Assembly: GCA_021186555.1 (NCBI GenBank)
Contig: JAJKFL010000002.1
Location: 8,321,001-8,385,000 of the forward strand
Length of the DNA: 64,000 nt
DNA from: Reticulitermes speratus
Lineage: Eukaryota; Arthropoda; Insecta; Blattodea; Rhinotermitidae
Reading direction: 5' to 3'
Part shown: piece by piece, positions 46,000 through 56,930 of the stretch
How the letters are laid out: every line of letters starts with the position of its first letter
Position numbering within the stretch: position 1 is the stretch's first letter
Notes under the pieces: generated by a model
Database searches by the model: none
Seen by the model: only the letters and a program-made list of their open reading frames with translations
Told to the model about the DNA's origin: nothing
Translations under genes and position numbers: made by a program

Positions 46000-47660
46000 A
46001 TCCAGAAAGCAGGTTACTTCGAAAAATTAACAAATAGTTTAAAGCTACTCGTTCACTAAACGTGGGGCATTTCTTATCTATTCGCTTTGGAAAACAAACT
46101 TTGACCTTTATTAAATATAAATTCACAAACACAAATAATGAAAAATTACACCCTACAGCAATGGCTTTTAATCGTTTTCTGAAGAAGCATATTTACGTGA
46201 ATATTATCAACATCCTCCTTTATGCACACTGTACATGCATTTCAATCTTTGTTGTGTAGATGGCAGTTGTTCCTTTCCCCAAGTACTCTTTCCGCCATGT
46301 TGTTTTACGGTAACGATTCTTATCCCCCTTAAACCCTGTAGCTGAAAGGAACCAATAGAATGCTTGTTCTAAATGTGACGTAACTAGTCACAAGGTCCAC
46401 TGTTAGGTAAGGTTTGTGGCGGTTCCAGTCAGAGTCACCCCTAACATCTCCTATCCACACCCACCCCAGATGGAACTTCATAGTTCGCAAGCAGCAGCGG
46501 CCGTCATTAGTCAGTCAGTTGTCATAATTTAAGGACAATGACACGAAGCAAAGTCAAAAGCTTCTAAGCAACTGTGACACGTGATAATCCATGGGTAGTG
46601 ATGTTACGTGAATGTATTTGACTCGGGGTGGTTTTGTTATGCAACAGTGATATGACCCAGTGAATAGTTTTCCGTCACAATTATTTTTCTCGACGTCAGT
46701 GAAGTACCTTATCGTCAGGACGGTGGTATCAAGCCATAGTGGAGGACAACACTGCAAATTATGTGTCTTAAACATGCGCACAAATGTTTGCATCTGACAC
46801 TTCGTGTTGTCTGTTCAACTTTGGAGTTACTATATATTACATGGTAAGTGACGTACCAGTACAATTTGGAAAGGGCACGTGGATTATTATAGAGGTGCAA
46901 AAGACTACAAACCAAACAAGTGATAAAATGATTTGTTGCATGTCATTAGCGAATATGAATAATTATATTTTAATTTTCGTAACTTTACGCAGAATTTTAA
47001 TCTAAAGTAATGATGTAGGTTAAAAGTCTGTGAAAAAAAAACATTTGTTAATCTTCGTAAATAAGGTGCTTAAATTTACGAAAAGAAACTCTGTACTCAA
47101 ATTTTTTTTTGGCTAATAATGACAACTACTATATATAATGTTATTTGTAGAGGCGTGATATTTGTTTGCTTACTCGAAGGGAATCATGTATTATGGACTG
47201 AAAACGTGATGGAATGGAGGCCTATAAAAATAAGTTTTTGAACATAAGGGAAAGAAGTACAAGAGGCTAGAAAAATGCATAATGAAAATCTAATAATTTA
47301 TGTTCGTAACAAAATATTATTAAGGAAATAACGTTGAGGACGATGAGATAGGCAGTGTACGTAGCATGCATTGAGATGAGAAAGGGTACACAAGTTTAAT
47401 CGGGGGGGGGGGGTACTTAAAGGAGCGACCAGGCAGCTGACCTAAGAGTAGAGAGGGGAATACAAATAGGGTCGTTAAAGAAATAGAACTTGAGGGCGTG
47501 GCTTAGGATAAACATAAATGCGGAGTCTTACGATGAAGGGGAAGGAAGTTGCAAGTTCCGCAAATGGCAAGGTATTTCTTGACCAACTGACAGAGTATCA
47601 GCTTGTGAAGGATTGCTCTACTGCGAGGAATGGCTAGAGCTGTTACAATTGTAGTTATTG
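46000..47660. other. Stretch without recognised features
   Basis: AT-rich, short frames only. A G-run lies at about 47402-47411. I see no gene, RNA or transposon that I can support. Confidence 0.5.
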
Positions 47661-47661
47661 T

Positions 47662-47663
47662 TG

Positions 47664-47720
<57 letters not shown>
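47662..47720. repeat. CTA microsatellite
   Basis: About 19 copies of CTA (TACTACTACTACTACTAC). A C-run of about 17 lies nearby at 47937-47953. Confidence 0.9.
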
Positions 47721-47726
<6 letters not shown>

Positions 47727-48139
47727 GTATTCACCCATTAATATTTTGAACCTGCACCATCACAGTGACGAACATAACAGTATATTAAGTTGCACGGCTT
47801 CCATGTCTTGCTTCTTCACGAGCAGTGAGCAGTGTTATAATATAGGTTGCCTATCAAATCTAAACAAGGTGACAATGCATGGTGAAAAGTGGCTCGCAAA
47901 TTATTCGTCTTGTGACCGGAAATACAGATGGTCAACCCCCCCCCCCCCCCCCCACTCTAAAAAAATACAATGTCGTCTCGCTCCCGTGGATTTGCAAGTC
48001 ATGATTTGCGTTACAGTTAGTTGCCACCACAAAGCCGGCTTTAAAATTGGTGTGGCGGCTTCTAATGTTCTTATTTACTGCCTCGCATACATTTAGGGGA
48101 GAGTGTCTGTTGAGCCTTGTATTTCACACTGTGCATGAA

Positions 48140-48370
48140 TCATGTTAGCTCAGTATGTAAACTGTCTGGCCACAGACTGAGCTACCCGGCCTCAATTCTG
48201 GGCAGATGCATGTTGTTCTCTTCACACGCCTGCCCCCAACACCACCTCGTCTCTTATCCGATTGTTGCTGAAATTTATTTGAGCGGCGGTAAAGCGACCG
48301 GAGCGTAAAGATAAATTCCATCTAATGCCGAGATTAAGGATACTTGTAGCCTAACATCTGCTTTCTCTAT
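48140..48370 (+). mobile_element. SINE with family C-type tail, seed of adjacent array
   Basis: A degenerate tRNA-like head (GTTAGCTCAGTATGTAAACT and CGGCCTCAATTCTGGG) is followed by CCATCTAATGCCGAGATTAA, then CATCTGCTTTCTCTATACAC. It lines up with CCATCTAGCGCCGAGGTTAA and the CT-rich, CCTTCATGG-bearing tail of the copy at 2259. The 40-bp array begins where the tail would end. Confidence 0.6.
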
Positions 48371-49481
48371 ACACCTTCATGGCGTCATGCTTCACATCTG
48401 CTTTGCTTATACACATTTATGGCCTCATGCTTCACATCTGCTTTGCTTATACACCTTCATGGCGTCATGCTTCACATCTGCTTTGCTTATACACCTTCAT
48501 GGCGTCATGCTTCACATCTGCTTTGCTTATACACATTTATGGCCTTATGCTTCACATCTGCTTTGCTTATACACATTTATGGCGTCATGCTTCACATCTG
48601 CTTTGCTTATACACCTTCATGGCGTCATGCTTCACATCTGCTTTGCTTATACACATTTATGGCCTCATGCTTCACATCTGCTTTGCTTATACACATTTAT
48701 GGCCTCATGCTTCACATCTGCTTTGCTTATACACCTTCATGGCCTCATGCTTCACATCTGCTTTGCTTATACACATTTATGGCCTCATGCTTCACATCTG
48801 CTTTGCTTATACACCTTCATGGCCTCATGCTTCACATCTGCTTTGCTTATACACCTTCATGGCCTCATGCTTCACATCTGCTTTGCTTATACACATTTAT
48901 GGCCTCATGCTTCACATCTGCTTTGCTTATACACCTTCATGGCCTCATGCTTCACATCTGCTTTGCTTATACACATTTATGGCCTCATGCTTCACATCTG
49001 CTTTGCTTATACACATTTATGGCCTCATGCTTCACATCTGCTTTGCTTATACACCTTCATGGCGTCATGCTTCACATCTGCTTTGCTTATACACATTTAT
49101 GGCCTCATGCTTCACATCTGCTTTGCTTATACACATTTATGGCCTCATGCTTCACATCTGCTTTGCTTATACACATTTATGGCCTCATGCTTCACATCTG
49201 CTTTGCTTATACACCTTCATGGCGTCATGCTTCACATCTGCTTTGCTTATACACCTTCATGGCGTCATGCTTCACATCTGCTTTGCTTATACACATTTAT
49301 GGCCTCATGCTTCACATCTGCTTTGCTTATACACCTTCATGGCGTCATGCTTCACATCTGCTTTGCTTATACACATTTATGGCCTCATGCTTCACATCTG
49401 CTTTGCTTATACACATTTATGCCTCATGCTTCACATCTGCTTTGCTTATACACATTTATGGCCTCATGCTTCACATCTGCT
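48371..49481. repeat. 40-bp tandem array, about 28 copies
   Basis: The unit is ACACCTTCATGGCGTCATGC or ACACATTTATGGCCTCATGC followed by TTCACATCTGCTTTGCTTAT. About 28 copies, with one 1-bp deletion near 49421. The unit has no stop in any plus-strand frame, and 40 is not a multiple of 3, so all three frames stay open for over 1 kb. This is a composition effect and not evidence of a protein. See the adjacent SINE for its probable origin. Confidence 0.94.
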
Positions 49482-50066
49482 TGTCCTATGAAATTGTATG
49501 GCATGATCGTTAGCTGCGCAGAAAACCCTATCTCATTGTGAGCTTAATTTACTCTGTTCTCGTTACATGACTATGTTTGAAATGTTGCTAACTTAAGCAG
49601 AAGGGCTCTTTCCTCTCTGTCTTCCTCTACCCAAGTCCATATGCCGGAATAATTTGTAGCACTTTGAAGAGATTCTGCCCTCCCTCAACTCAGCTGCTAT
49701 AACTAGTCCAGGTACAGTAATTGTCGGCCTAACTCTCTGTTGCACGTCTGTTTCTCGTACACACAATTGTACTTGTACTTTACACTGAAGGCTTAGATAA
49801 TTGGGGCAGAGGAGTTAGAAGTGTTGTTAGCTGCAGTCGCTCCAGAAGCCCGGCTTTTATGTGGCTCTCACAGATGATTTATTGCCCTGATAAAGCGAGG
49901 TTTCATTGTCACTATTGTGGGGTCAAATACAATACATGTTGCGTACTGGAGTGTTTTTCAACTGCTGGCCTGCGACTCCCTGCCGGTCCGTAAACTTAGA
50001 TGTTACGCCTACATGTTTTACCGCGACTGAAAACAGTGTCAATTCGCGACTAACGATGGTTTTGAA

Positions 50067-50264
50067 ATCTGCGCTTTTCTGTGATATTACGCGGCCTCGA
50101 GTGGTAATTGTTTACCGACGTTTCGGGACAACATATCGGTCCCATCTTCAAGGGTCAAGAAGTCCTAGACCCTTGACCCGTGAAGATGGGACCGATACGT
50201 TGTCCCGAAACTTCGGTAAACAATTACCACACGACGCTGCGTAATATCACAGAAGAGCGCAGAT
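50067..50264. mobile_element. Foldback element, about 90-bp arms
   Basis: The left arm from ATCTGCGCTTTTCTGTGATA (50067) is inverted as the right arm ending CAGAAGAGCGCAGAT (50264). The centre is GGGTCAAGAAGTCCTAGACC. Same family as 28741 and 45528. The right flank CATCAACATCGCGGCGGAAG is also shared with those copies. Confidence 0.82.
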
Positions 50265-51099
50265 CTCATCAACATCGCGGCGGAAGCCTGAAATCAACGA
50301 TGGTTCGCTTTTCATTGCCTTGTAGCGAATAAATATTTTGTATTGAATAATACACCTTTCTTCTCCTTTTCCGTTCCTGTCTCTCTTTCTCTCTGTCTCT
50401 AGTAGTTTCCTACAACTTTCTATCTTTACCGCAACCAATACCGACATTACGACTCCTTCACCACTGACAATAGATAGATCAAGCATCCAGCTGCACTGAT
50501 CCATTGAGTTACAGCTGGGCGGAACAATTGGACTCTGCACCTGGTGGGTAGGCTTCGCCGGATCCTGTGACTTTACAATGGAAATAAATGTCTGTAATGA
50601 GAGAGACATAATTATACATAGAAATAAAACAGAAAGGAAAGCACAAGCAGAAGGAAAGCATCAAGTGTAATATTAAGTTACATGGAAAGCTACAGATGTA
50701 GAAAGTTAAAAGAGAGGGATAAGAAAAGAAAAACAGAAAGACAGAGGAATTTGTGATAAGTTTCTCTCACATATCCCTACCAGGGAGTACCAAATTCTCA
50801 TCAACTCGTTACACATATCACACACACAAGATGTATTTCTAGTACAGTGGAGATACACGGATAAATTCACTGACCTTCGCTGGTAGCCAAAGGAGAGAGA
50901 AACCTGCTTCGAAAACCAGAGCTCAAGGTGAAAAATTGTAATCTAGCTTTCTATTTATCTACGCCGTCGACAACTGCTGGATGGGGTCTAAATTGTTGGT
51001 TTGCACGTGTGTCGAATAACTGGATACAGTACTTTGCCGGAATGAGAAACAGCCAGCCCTCTTCCGCCGCAAACAGTTCATTGTATTAAGACGCGTTCA

Positions 51100-51391
51100 A
51101 GGCCGTGCCATGGCTCAGGCGGTTAGTCGCCGGCCTCTCATCGCGGAGGCCCCGGGTTCGATCCCGGGTCAGTCCATGTGAGATTTGTGGTGGACAAAGT
51201 GGCACTGGGACAGGTTCTTCTCCGATTGTCGGTTTTCCCCTGTCAATTTCATTCCACTGGTGCTCCATTAATTGTAAAACTTGGTAAAAAAAACTGCTCA
51301 TCTTCATCACAGGGGTTGCACAAAAAGCCTTAAGGCTGTGGTGCGTCCGTAGCATCTGCTGCGGGGCCCTTCATCACGCAAACAAACAAAA
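51100..51391 (+). mobile_element. SINE family B, full copy
   Basis: Head GGCCGTGCCATGGCTCAGG, B box GGGTTCGATCCCGGG, body GAGATTTGTGGTGGACAAAG, tail GCACAAAAAGCCTTAAGGCT and GCTGCGGGGCCCTTC. The 12-bp duplication AAGACGCGTTCA lies at 51088-51099 and 51392-51403. Confidence 0.9.
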
Positions 51392-51624
51392 AAGACGCGT
51401 TCATATTAGCACTGAACAATGCAAGCCCCTCTTCTTAGTGTATTTGCTGCACCATACTGAATGGACGATACAAGTCGCCGTACATTTTAGACGTTCTTTA
51501 CGAAGTAAAGAAAGAAGGCCATATTTTATGTTATTTTCACCGTACATTTTTGATGTATATAGTCTTATTCCGACAAATGTACAATTTATTATGTCCTATT
51601 TAATACATGCTTATGTCAATAAAT

Positions 51625-51665
51625 AGTCAACATGTTTCGAACTGTATCAGTTCATCATCAGGACT
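51625..51665 (-). ncRNA. Hammerhead-ribozyme-like motif, left arm
   Basis: Mirror of the right-arm motif, read on the minus strand. It differs only in the stem II loop (AUA instead of ACA), so both arms have kept the same core. Confidence 0.55.
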
Positions 51666-51704
51666 ATTATCTATTTTAATGAGTACCATTTAGCTGGTGT
51701 AAAG

Positions 51705-51745
51705 AGTCCTGATGATGAACTGACACAGTTCGAAACATGTTGACT
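51705..51745 (+). ncRNA. Hammerhead-ribozyme-like motif, right arm
   Basis: AGUC (stem I), CUGAUGA at 51709-51715, one U, stem II GAACUG/CAGUUC with loop ACA, GAAA at 51732-51735, then CAUG with minimal stem III, GUU, and GACU at 51742-51745 closing stem I. The core boxes are all present. CAUG is self-complementary, so a dimeric form is conceivable. Cleavage is not shown. Confidence 0.55.
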
Positions 51746-51960
51746 ATTTATTGACATAAGCATGTATTAAGTAGGACATAATAAAGTGTACATTTTTCGG
51801 AATAAGACTATATAAAGAAGACCATATTTGGAGATCATGGAGGCTTAGCTACTCTTTCTTTTTGTAGTATGTGTGTTTTATTGTTTTTGTAAGTTTGTGT
51901 GTTGTGTATTGTTTTGTGTGTTGTGTGTTACTTTTTGTGATGTATGTTATTCTGTGTTAT

Positions 51961-51961
51961 G

Positions 51962-51993
<32 letters not shown>

Positions 51994-51995
51994 TA
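51961..51995. repeat. CTTT microsatellite
   Basis: About eight copies of CTTT, next to the 3' side of the minus-strand LINE. Confidence 0.85.
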
Positions 51996-52084
51996 TCGTG
52001 TCCAGACCATTAAATTAAAGATTTTTTGCACAGTATTGGGCTACGTCAAATCACTTTTTATTTGCAAGCCATAAATCCTCGAGG

Positions 52085-54220
52085 GTGCATTTCTGGGGGC
52101 AGTCCCTGCATGATAGGAGATGTCCCATATCTTGTACCTCTCCACAGCCACATTACAGGTCGTCGGAGTTTGTTTTGCCCTATTTCACCATATTTGTTTT
52201 TACTGGTGCCACCCCTGTTCTAATGCGGTTAAGAGATTTCCAAGTATTGAAATCAAGGAGGTGGCTACCAGGGCAAATCTGGGTAAGGGGAAGTCTTCAG
52301 GTGGTTCAACTTGCACTGTTCCGAGGAAGCTATTCCGCGATTTTAATCTTCTCTGTGGTGTTCTGGCTCCGTAGAGTGCGTGTCGCTCATCGACAGTTTG
52401 CTTGATCTTCTCTATGTGTTCCGCTGCCTTCCGACGAGATGTAGGAGCTGCGTAGCCTGCCGCTCTATAGAGGTTTGGCAATTGCGTTGGTTTCATACAT
52501 CCTGTCACTAACCTACATGTCTCGTTGAGCGCCGTGTCGACTTGATTGGTGTGGGCAGATCTATTCCACACAGGACATGCGTATTCTGCAGTTGAAAAGC
52601 AAAGTGCTTGTGCAGTTAGTCGGAGAACGTTAGGGTTTGCTCCCCATCTACTTCCCGTAAGCCTTCTAAGAAGATTGTTTCTCGTTGTTACCTTCTGTCT
52701 TGTTTTGATGTAGTGATGCTTGTAGGTTAAAGCCCGGTCCAGGGTAATTCCAAGATATTTAGGCTGGTCTGTGTGCTCCAAGGTGCTTCCGTTCCATGAG
52801 ACTTGTAGTTTTCGCCTAGCTTCTTTTGTACGGAGATGGAAAGCGCATACTTGTGTTTTGGAAGGGTTAGGTCTTAGGGAGTTCTCGTCATAGTAGGTAG
52901 ACATAGCTTTAAGAGCGCTTTTAAGTTTTTGTTCTACTTCGGGAAAGTGTTTTCCTTGGACGCATATGGCCAGATCGTCAGCGTATAGGAGGTTTCTGGA
53001 GTGAGCTGGAATGGGTTGGTCATTTGTATATACAGGGCATACATAAAAGAATGGTGCGGTTTCAATAGTGAATACTATTGAAACCGCACCATTCTTTTGT
53101 GTATGCCCTGTATATTATAGAGCATCGGTGCCAGAAAGCTTCCTTGTGGGAGGCCGTTCTTTTGGTTTCTCCACCTACATCTTTTGCCCTCCAAGATAAC
53201 GAAGAAACGTCTGTTTTGAAGTAACGAGTGCATGACTCTCGCCAAGTGATAGTGTTTAAGCGTTTTATATATCTTGGAGAGTAGCGTTTTGTGCCTGACT
53301 GTATCATAGGCCGCCGTCAGGTCTACGAATGCAACCCCTGTTATATACTTTCCTTCAAAGCCCTCTTCTATATGTTCTGTCAGTGCTAGAACTTGACCAG
53401 TGCATGACTTTCCCGGTCTGAATCCTCCTTTTTGTGGGATAAGTTGTTCGTCCACCTTTTTTTCTATCCGTGTTAGGATCAGCCTCTCGTAGAGTTTGAA
53501 AAAGTGGCATAACAGAGATCGGTCTATAGCTACTAGGGTTCTCCGGGTCTTTCCCTGGTTTAAGCACGGCTATTACTTTAGATTTTTTCCAGGTTTTCGG
53601 AATTTTATAGTTCTTACAACATGTGTTGAAAAGTTGTAGTATCCAGTTTTTTGCTATTGGTCCCAGATGCTTGATCTGTTCAGTGCATATATCGTCTATC
53701 CCTGCACCTTTCCCATTTTTCATTTTATTTATGCCATTGTTGAGTTCTTTGATAGTAAAGGGTATTTCTAGGTGATTCATTTCGTTGTTGAGGTTTCTAA
53801 CGATTTTTGGAATTTTAAAATTCCTTTTTGTTTTAGGGTTCCTTTTTGTTTTCCCATTCCGTAGGAGTTGTGTAGCGACCTGGTCTGCTGTGACGTTGCA
53901 ATGTTGCTTACGTTCTTTAGGGTCACCATTGAGTTTTTCAATAAGATTCCATGCAATCTTGCTGCTATGTATCATATCCATTTTTTCCAAGGTCTCGATC
54001 CATTTCTGCTGTCTTAATGTGCTTAACTGTTGCATCAGCATTTTTCCACACTCTACCGTTTCTTCACTGAAGGGGTCTTTATCGTATAATTTCTTGTATC
54101 TTTCCATGATTGTTTTGGATGTATTTGATAGTCCGGGGATGTAGTGTTGTCTGCATCCTCTGGGGATTGTTCTTCTCCATACATTTTTTATTATTATTGT
54201 TATGTTATGTGTCATTGTAG
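52085..54220 (-). pseudogene. Jockey-superfamily-like LINE reverse transcriptase, broken
   Basis: Minus strand, from 54215 down: GIDDICTEQIKHLGP, VIAVLKPGKDPENPSSYRPI, GGFRPGKSCTGQVLALTEHI, catalytic FVDLTAAYDTVRHKTLL, GLPQGSFLAPMLYNI, then LLYADDLAICVQGKHF near 52960. The C-terminal region contains ENSLRPNPSKTQVCAFHL, LGITLDRALTYKHH, RLTGSRWGANPNVLRLTAQ and STAEYACPVWNRSAH. The endonuclease is missing (5' truncation). A frameshift lies near 53500, and an 82-bp MITE at 53031-53112 separates the PQG and YADD boxes. The exact clade is not certain. Confidence 0.88.
53031..53112. mobile_element. 82-bp perfectly palindromic MITE
   Basis: TACAGGGCATACATAAAAGA begins a 38-bp arm (53031-53068). It is inverted at 53075-53112 with at most one mismatch around a 6-bp centre, TGAATA. 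TA lies on both sides (53029-53030 and 53113-53114), the target of Tc1/mariner-type transposons, and the CAGGGCATACATAAA start resembles mariner ends. Removing it restores the LINE frame between LYNI and YTNDQP. Confidence 0.88.
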
Positions 54221-54809
54221 TACCACTGCCATCGGGTATAAAACCACTTGCAGTAATAAATAATATGTCTAGCTGTCTATTCCTGTGATCTACTATCAGT
54301 GACTAAATCGTTTGTCAGATTTTTATGAAATTCAGTGTGGGGTTTTTACAAGAATTTGTCACGCAAGCGTGATTTTCGTGAAAATTGGTCCAGTGAAAGC
54401 CGTTCTTCACTTGTAAGCATAAACGAAATTGTGCCCATACTTTCCACTTTTATTTTCCCATTTGGGCGGAATATTGCATAAGTAGGCATACAATGTTGAT
54501 CGACATTATTTAGTTTAATTAAAATCGGCGCAGTGAGCCCGGTCACGGATCCGACAGGCTTACAATTTAATTTCCGAGGTACAAAGTGTTACACAGAATT
54601 GGATTTCAGGTTCTAGACAGATAATCTCCTTTCCTTTGACAATGGCCAATATCAGCCATTATTCAAGCAAAGAGCTGTAATTTCTAGCAGCTGTGTAAGC
54701 AATACGAAGACGGCCATATTCATTAGAGCTACGAATTTAATATTGTACATTTTCCGTGCAATTGTCTTATACAAACAAGTTTATTCCCAACTAATGGCAC
54801 AATTGGTTT

Positions 54810-54870
54810 TAATGTTTCTACATGTTTCGGCTGCAAACTGAAGCCATCTTCAGGGAGCTGCAAGTGTTGA
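54810..54870 (-). other. Hammerhead-like relic
   Basis: Minus strand reads CCCTGAAGATGGCTTCAGTT then TGCAGCCGAAACATGTAG. CUGANGA, a GGCU/AGCC stem II and GAAACAUGU are present, as in the 51705 motif, but stem I pairing is poor. Confidence 0.4.
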
Positions 54871-55281
54871 GGACATGTGCAGTGTGCTAAAGAGGTTGTC
54901 AAATATAAACCGTAAAATATTTATACGTATTGGTGTCATTCCATAAATATACAGTATTATTCAAGTCGTGTTTAAGTTATAACACATGTGAAATATTACA
55001 ATTACGTAAAATGTACTATCCAAACATCTGGTGGTATAGGATTTCTCTCAAGTTTATAGTAGAGTGGAGATCCCAGATTTATTCACCGTGCGCTTCACGA
55101 CTCAATGTGCTGTACCGATTTCTGTAGTACTGCAAACTGGACAGAAATTCTCTATCGCCAGATATTTTGATATCACATTTTACGTAATTTTAATACTTCA
55201 CTTGTGTCATAATTTTAATACGATTTTAATGATACTGTATACTTAGGTAATAGGCTACACCGTAAGAAAATGTAGAAGGGC

Positions 55282-55587
55282 ATGGCAGGTGACAACGTGT
55301 TTACAAAACTACAAAGTTTACTCCATCAAAATAAAGGATATTCAACAATCTGCAAGATTAGTTACATTCTTAGTGGTAAGCAGGCAACATTTGAGGAAGA
55401 CGACCCAGAACTTAGTAGCAATAATTTCACATTTTTCAAATATGCCCCAATTGCTTCCTGTGATGTGGAAAGGAGTTTTTCCCGTTATAAAACGATGCTA
55501 AGTGACAACCGGCGATCATTTTTGTTTGAAAACTTCACAATGTGTGTAATTGTTTACTGTAATTCTGAGAACGACAGTGACGACTGA
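55282..55587 (+). pseudogene. hAT transposase C-terminal dimerisation fragment
   Basis: Encodes LQSLLHQNKGYSTICKIS, FFKYAPIASCDVERSFSRYK and LSDNRRSFLFENFTMCVI. The C-terminal hATC dimerisation region is recognisable by the AP-x-x-SCDVERSFS-x-YK block. The catalytic part is not present upstream. It could be a decayed transposon or a small domesticated remnant; I favour decay. Confidence 0.65.
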
Positions 55588-56439
55588 ACATGATACGCTA
55601 GGTCCCATTATGTATAATTTATTTTTCTGTAGCCAATTAGCATGGAAACAATTATATGGTCAGTAAATAAAGTGGAATCTTATTCATTTGAAATATTGTG
55701 TTGAATGTTTCTTATGTAGTCAGCACAATTTAGCCTTATACTAAAGTAAAATTCTATAAAGGAGCCCAAGTTTATTTTTAGGTTACACCTTGATATTTGA
55801 GAATTGATGAGTCAGATTTTTTTAAAATAAAGCTCGATGGTTTTTTTTACATTATGTTGGAGATTTTAGGTCATATTTTGACATTTTTAGGTCATATTTT
55901 GTAATTTTAAAGGTCATAAATTCTTGCATATTTGCATGATTTTTAGGCCATAAACATCCTTCCCTAGAAATAAGTATTCGTAACTAATACGTAGTAACTT
56001 GAAAGAAGAAGGCCGCGATCTAAATGAAGGGAAGGCCTGGAAATATTGGCGAAAAACATGAAGAAATTTATGCGATTGTAGTTGAAATCTGTCCGAGCTT
56101 AGATACAGGTACTTCTGAAATATATGTCTAGAGAACTTGCCCGATATATCGATATTGAACTCGATATTTTCATAGCATTTATATGTCCTACAGTCGTACG
56201 TCAAAGAATGATGAAATTGTCAGTGTTACTGCGTGATTCGGACAAGATTTCACAGGGAAGTTTGTTTCCTATCCTACGAATACTGTGATTCAAATGGGTC
56301 TGATCTCAGATAAATAAATTCTGTAATAAGCCCCAACAGAACAGGTACTTGATACTCTTTAGCCTCTAACTTTACTTCTGAAACCTACAGATTCTAGAAT
56401 GGAGTTTGAATTTATGGCCCACTAATATGAGACACGTGC

Positions 56440-56520
56440 CGATCCCAGTGGCCGTGCGGTCTAAGGCGTGGGTCTTCGGCAGCTCGCTTACTAGGATCGT
56501 AGGACGAGGAGGCCCAGGCC
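56440..56520 (+). mobile_element. tRNA-derived SINE head fragment
   Basis: GTGGCCGTGCGGTCTAAGGC then GGCAGCTCGCTTACTAGGAT resembles a tRNA A-box half and matches the heads at 8480-8660 (inverted) and 44700. The B box and body are not clear. Confidence 0.45.
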
Positions 56521-56715
56521 CATATAGGGCTGTCGAGCCATAGAAAACAAATATGAGGCACGTGGCGATTATCAAGTTTAATGGGCACGCTTGCTCTTAT
56601 CTGTAGCTAACGTTACTCTCATTTCCACTGGGTAAGCTAACTATTTGCAGGCGGGTATTCCCGAAGGTTCTTACTACAAAAGAGCCTCTGTAAAATTTTG
56701 CGAATTTATTAAACC

Positions 56716-56930
56716 CATCCATCCATCCATCCATCCACCCATGCATGCATGCATCCATCCATCCATCCATCCATGCATCCATCCATCCATCCATCCATGC
56801 ATCCATCCATGCATCCATCCATCCATCCATCCATGCATCCATCCATCCATCCATCCATCTTCTCATCCATCTATCCAACAATTTATTCCTCCATCCATGC
56901 AGCCAGCCACCCGTCCATCTAAGAAAAATA
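56716..56930. repeat. CATC/CATG microsatellite
   Basis: About 45 units of CATC with interspersed GCATGCATGC variants. It gives long His/Ile/Pro-rich (plus strand) and Trp/Met/Asp-rich (minus strand) frames that are artefacts of the tetranucleotide. A 24-bp direct repeat around TTGAATATCGGCAGTACCAA follows at 56955-57010. Confidence 0.9.

Larger units (their letters stand above)
51556..51814. mobile_element. 110-bp-arm inverted repeat with hammerhead-like motif per arm
   Basis: Arms 51556-51665 and 51705-51814 are inverted with only a few mismatches. The spacer is 39 bp (51666-51704). The inner 41 bp of each arm (51625-51665 on the minus strand, 51705-51745 on the plus strand) fold as hammerhead-like motifs. 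No protein. The near-identity of the arms suggests recent formation or gene conversion. Confidence 0.88.

Noticed and set aside
48379..49541. Three overlapping plus-strand frames of about 370 residues
   Set aside because: All three frames are open because the 40-bp unit lacks stops. A real protein would not explain simultaneous openness.
51105..51175. Functional tRNA gene (GGTTCGATCCCGGG box)
   Set aside because: The tRNA-like part continues directly into a SINE body and LINE-like tail and is bounded by a target duplication. The same holds for heads at 2259, 5121, 11992 and 31013.
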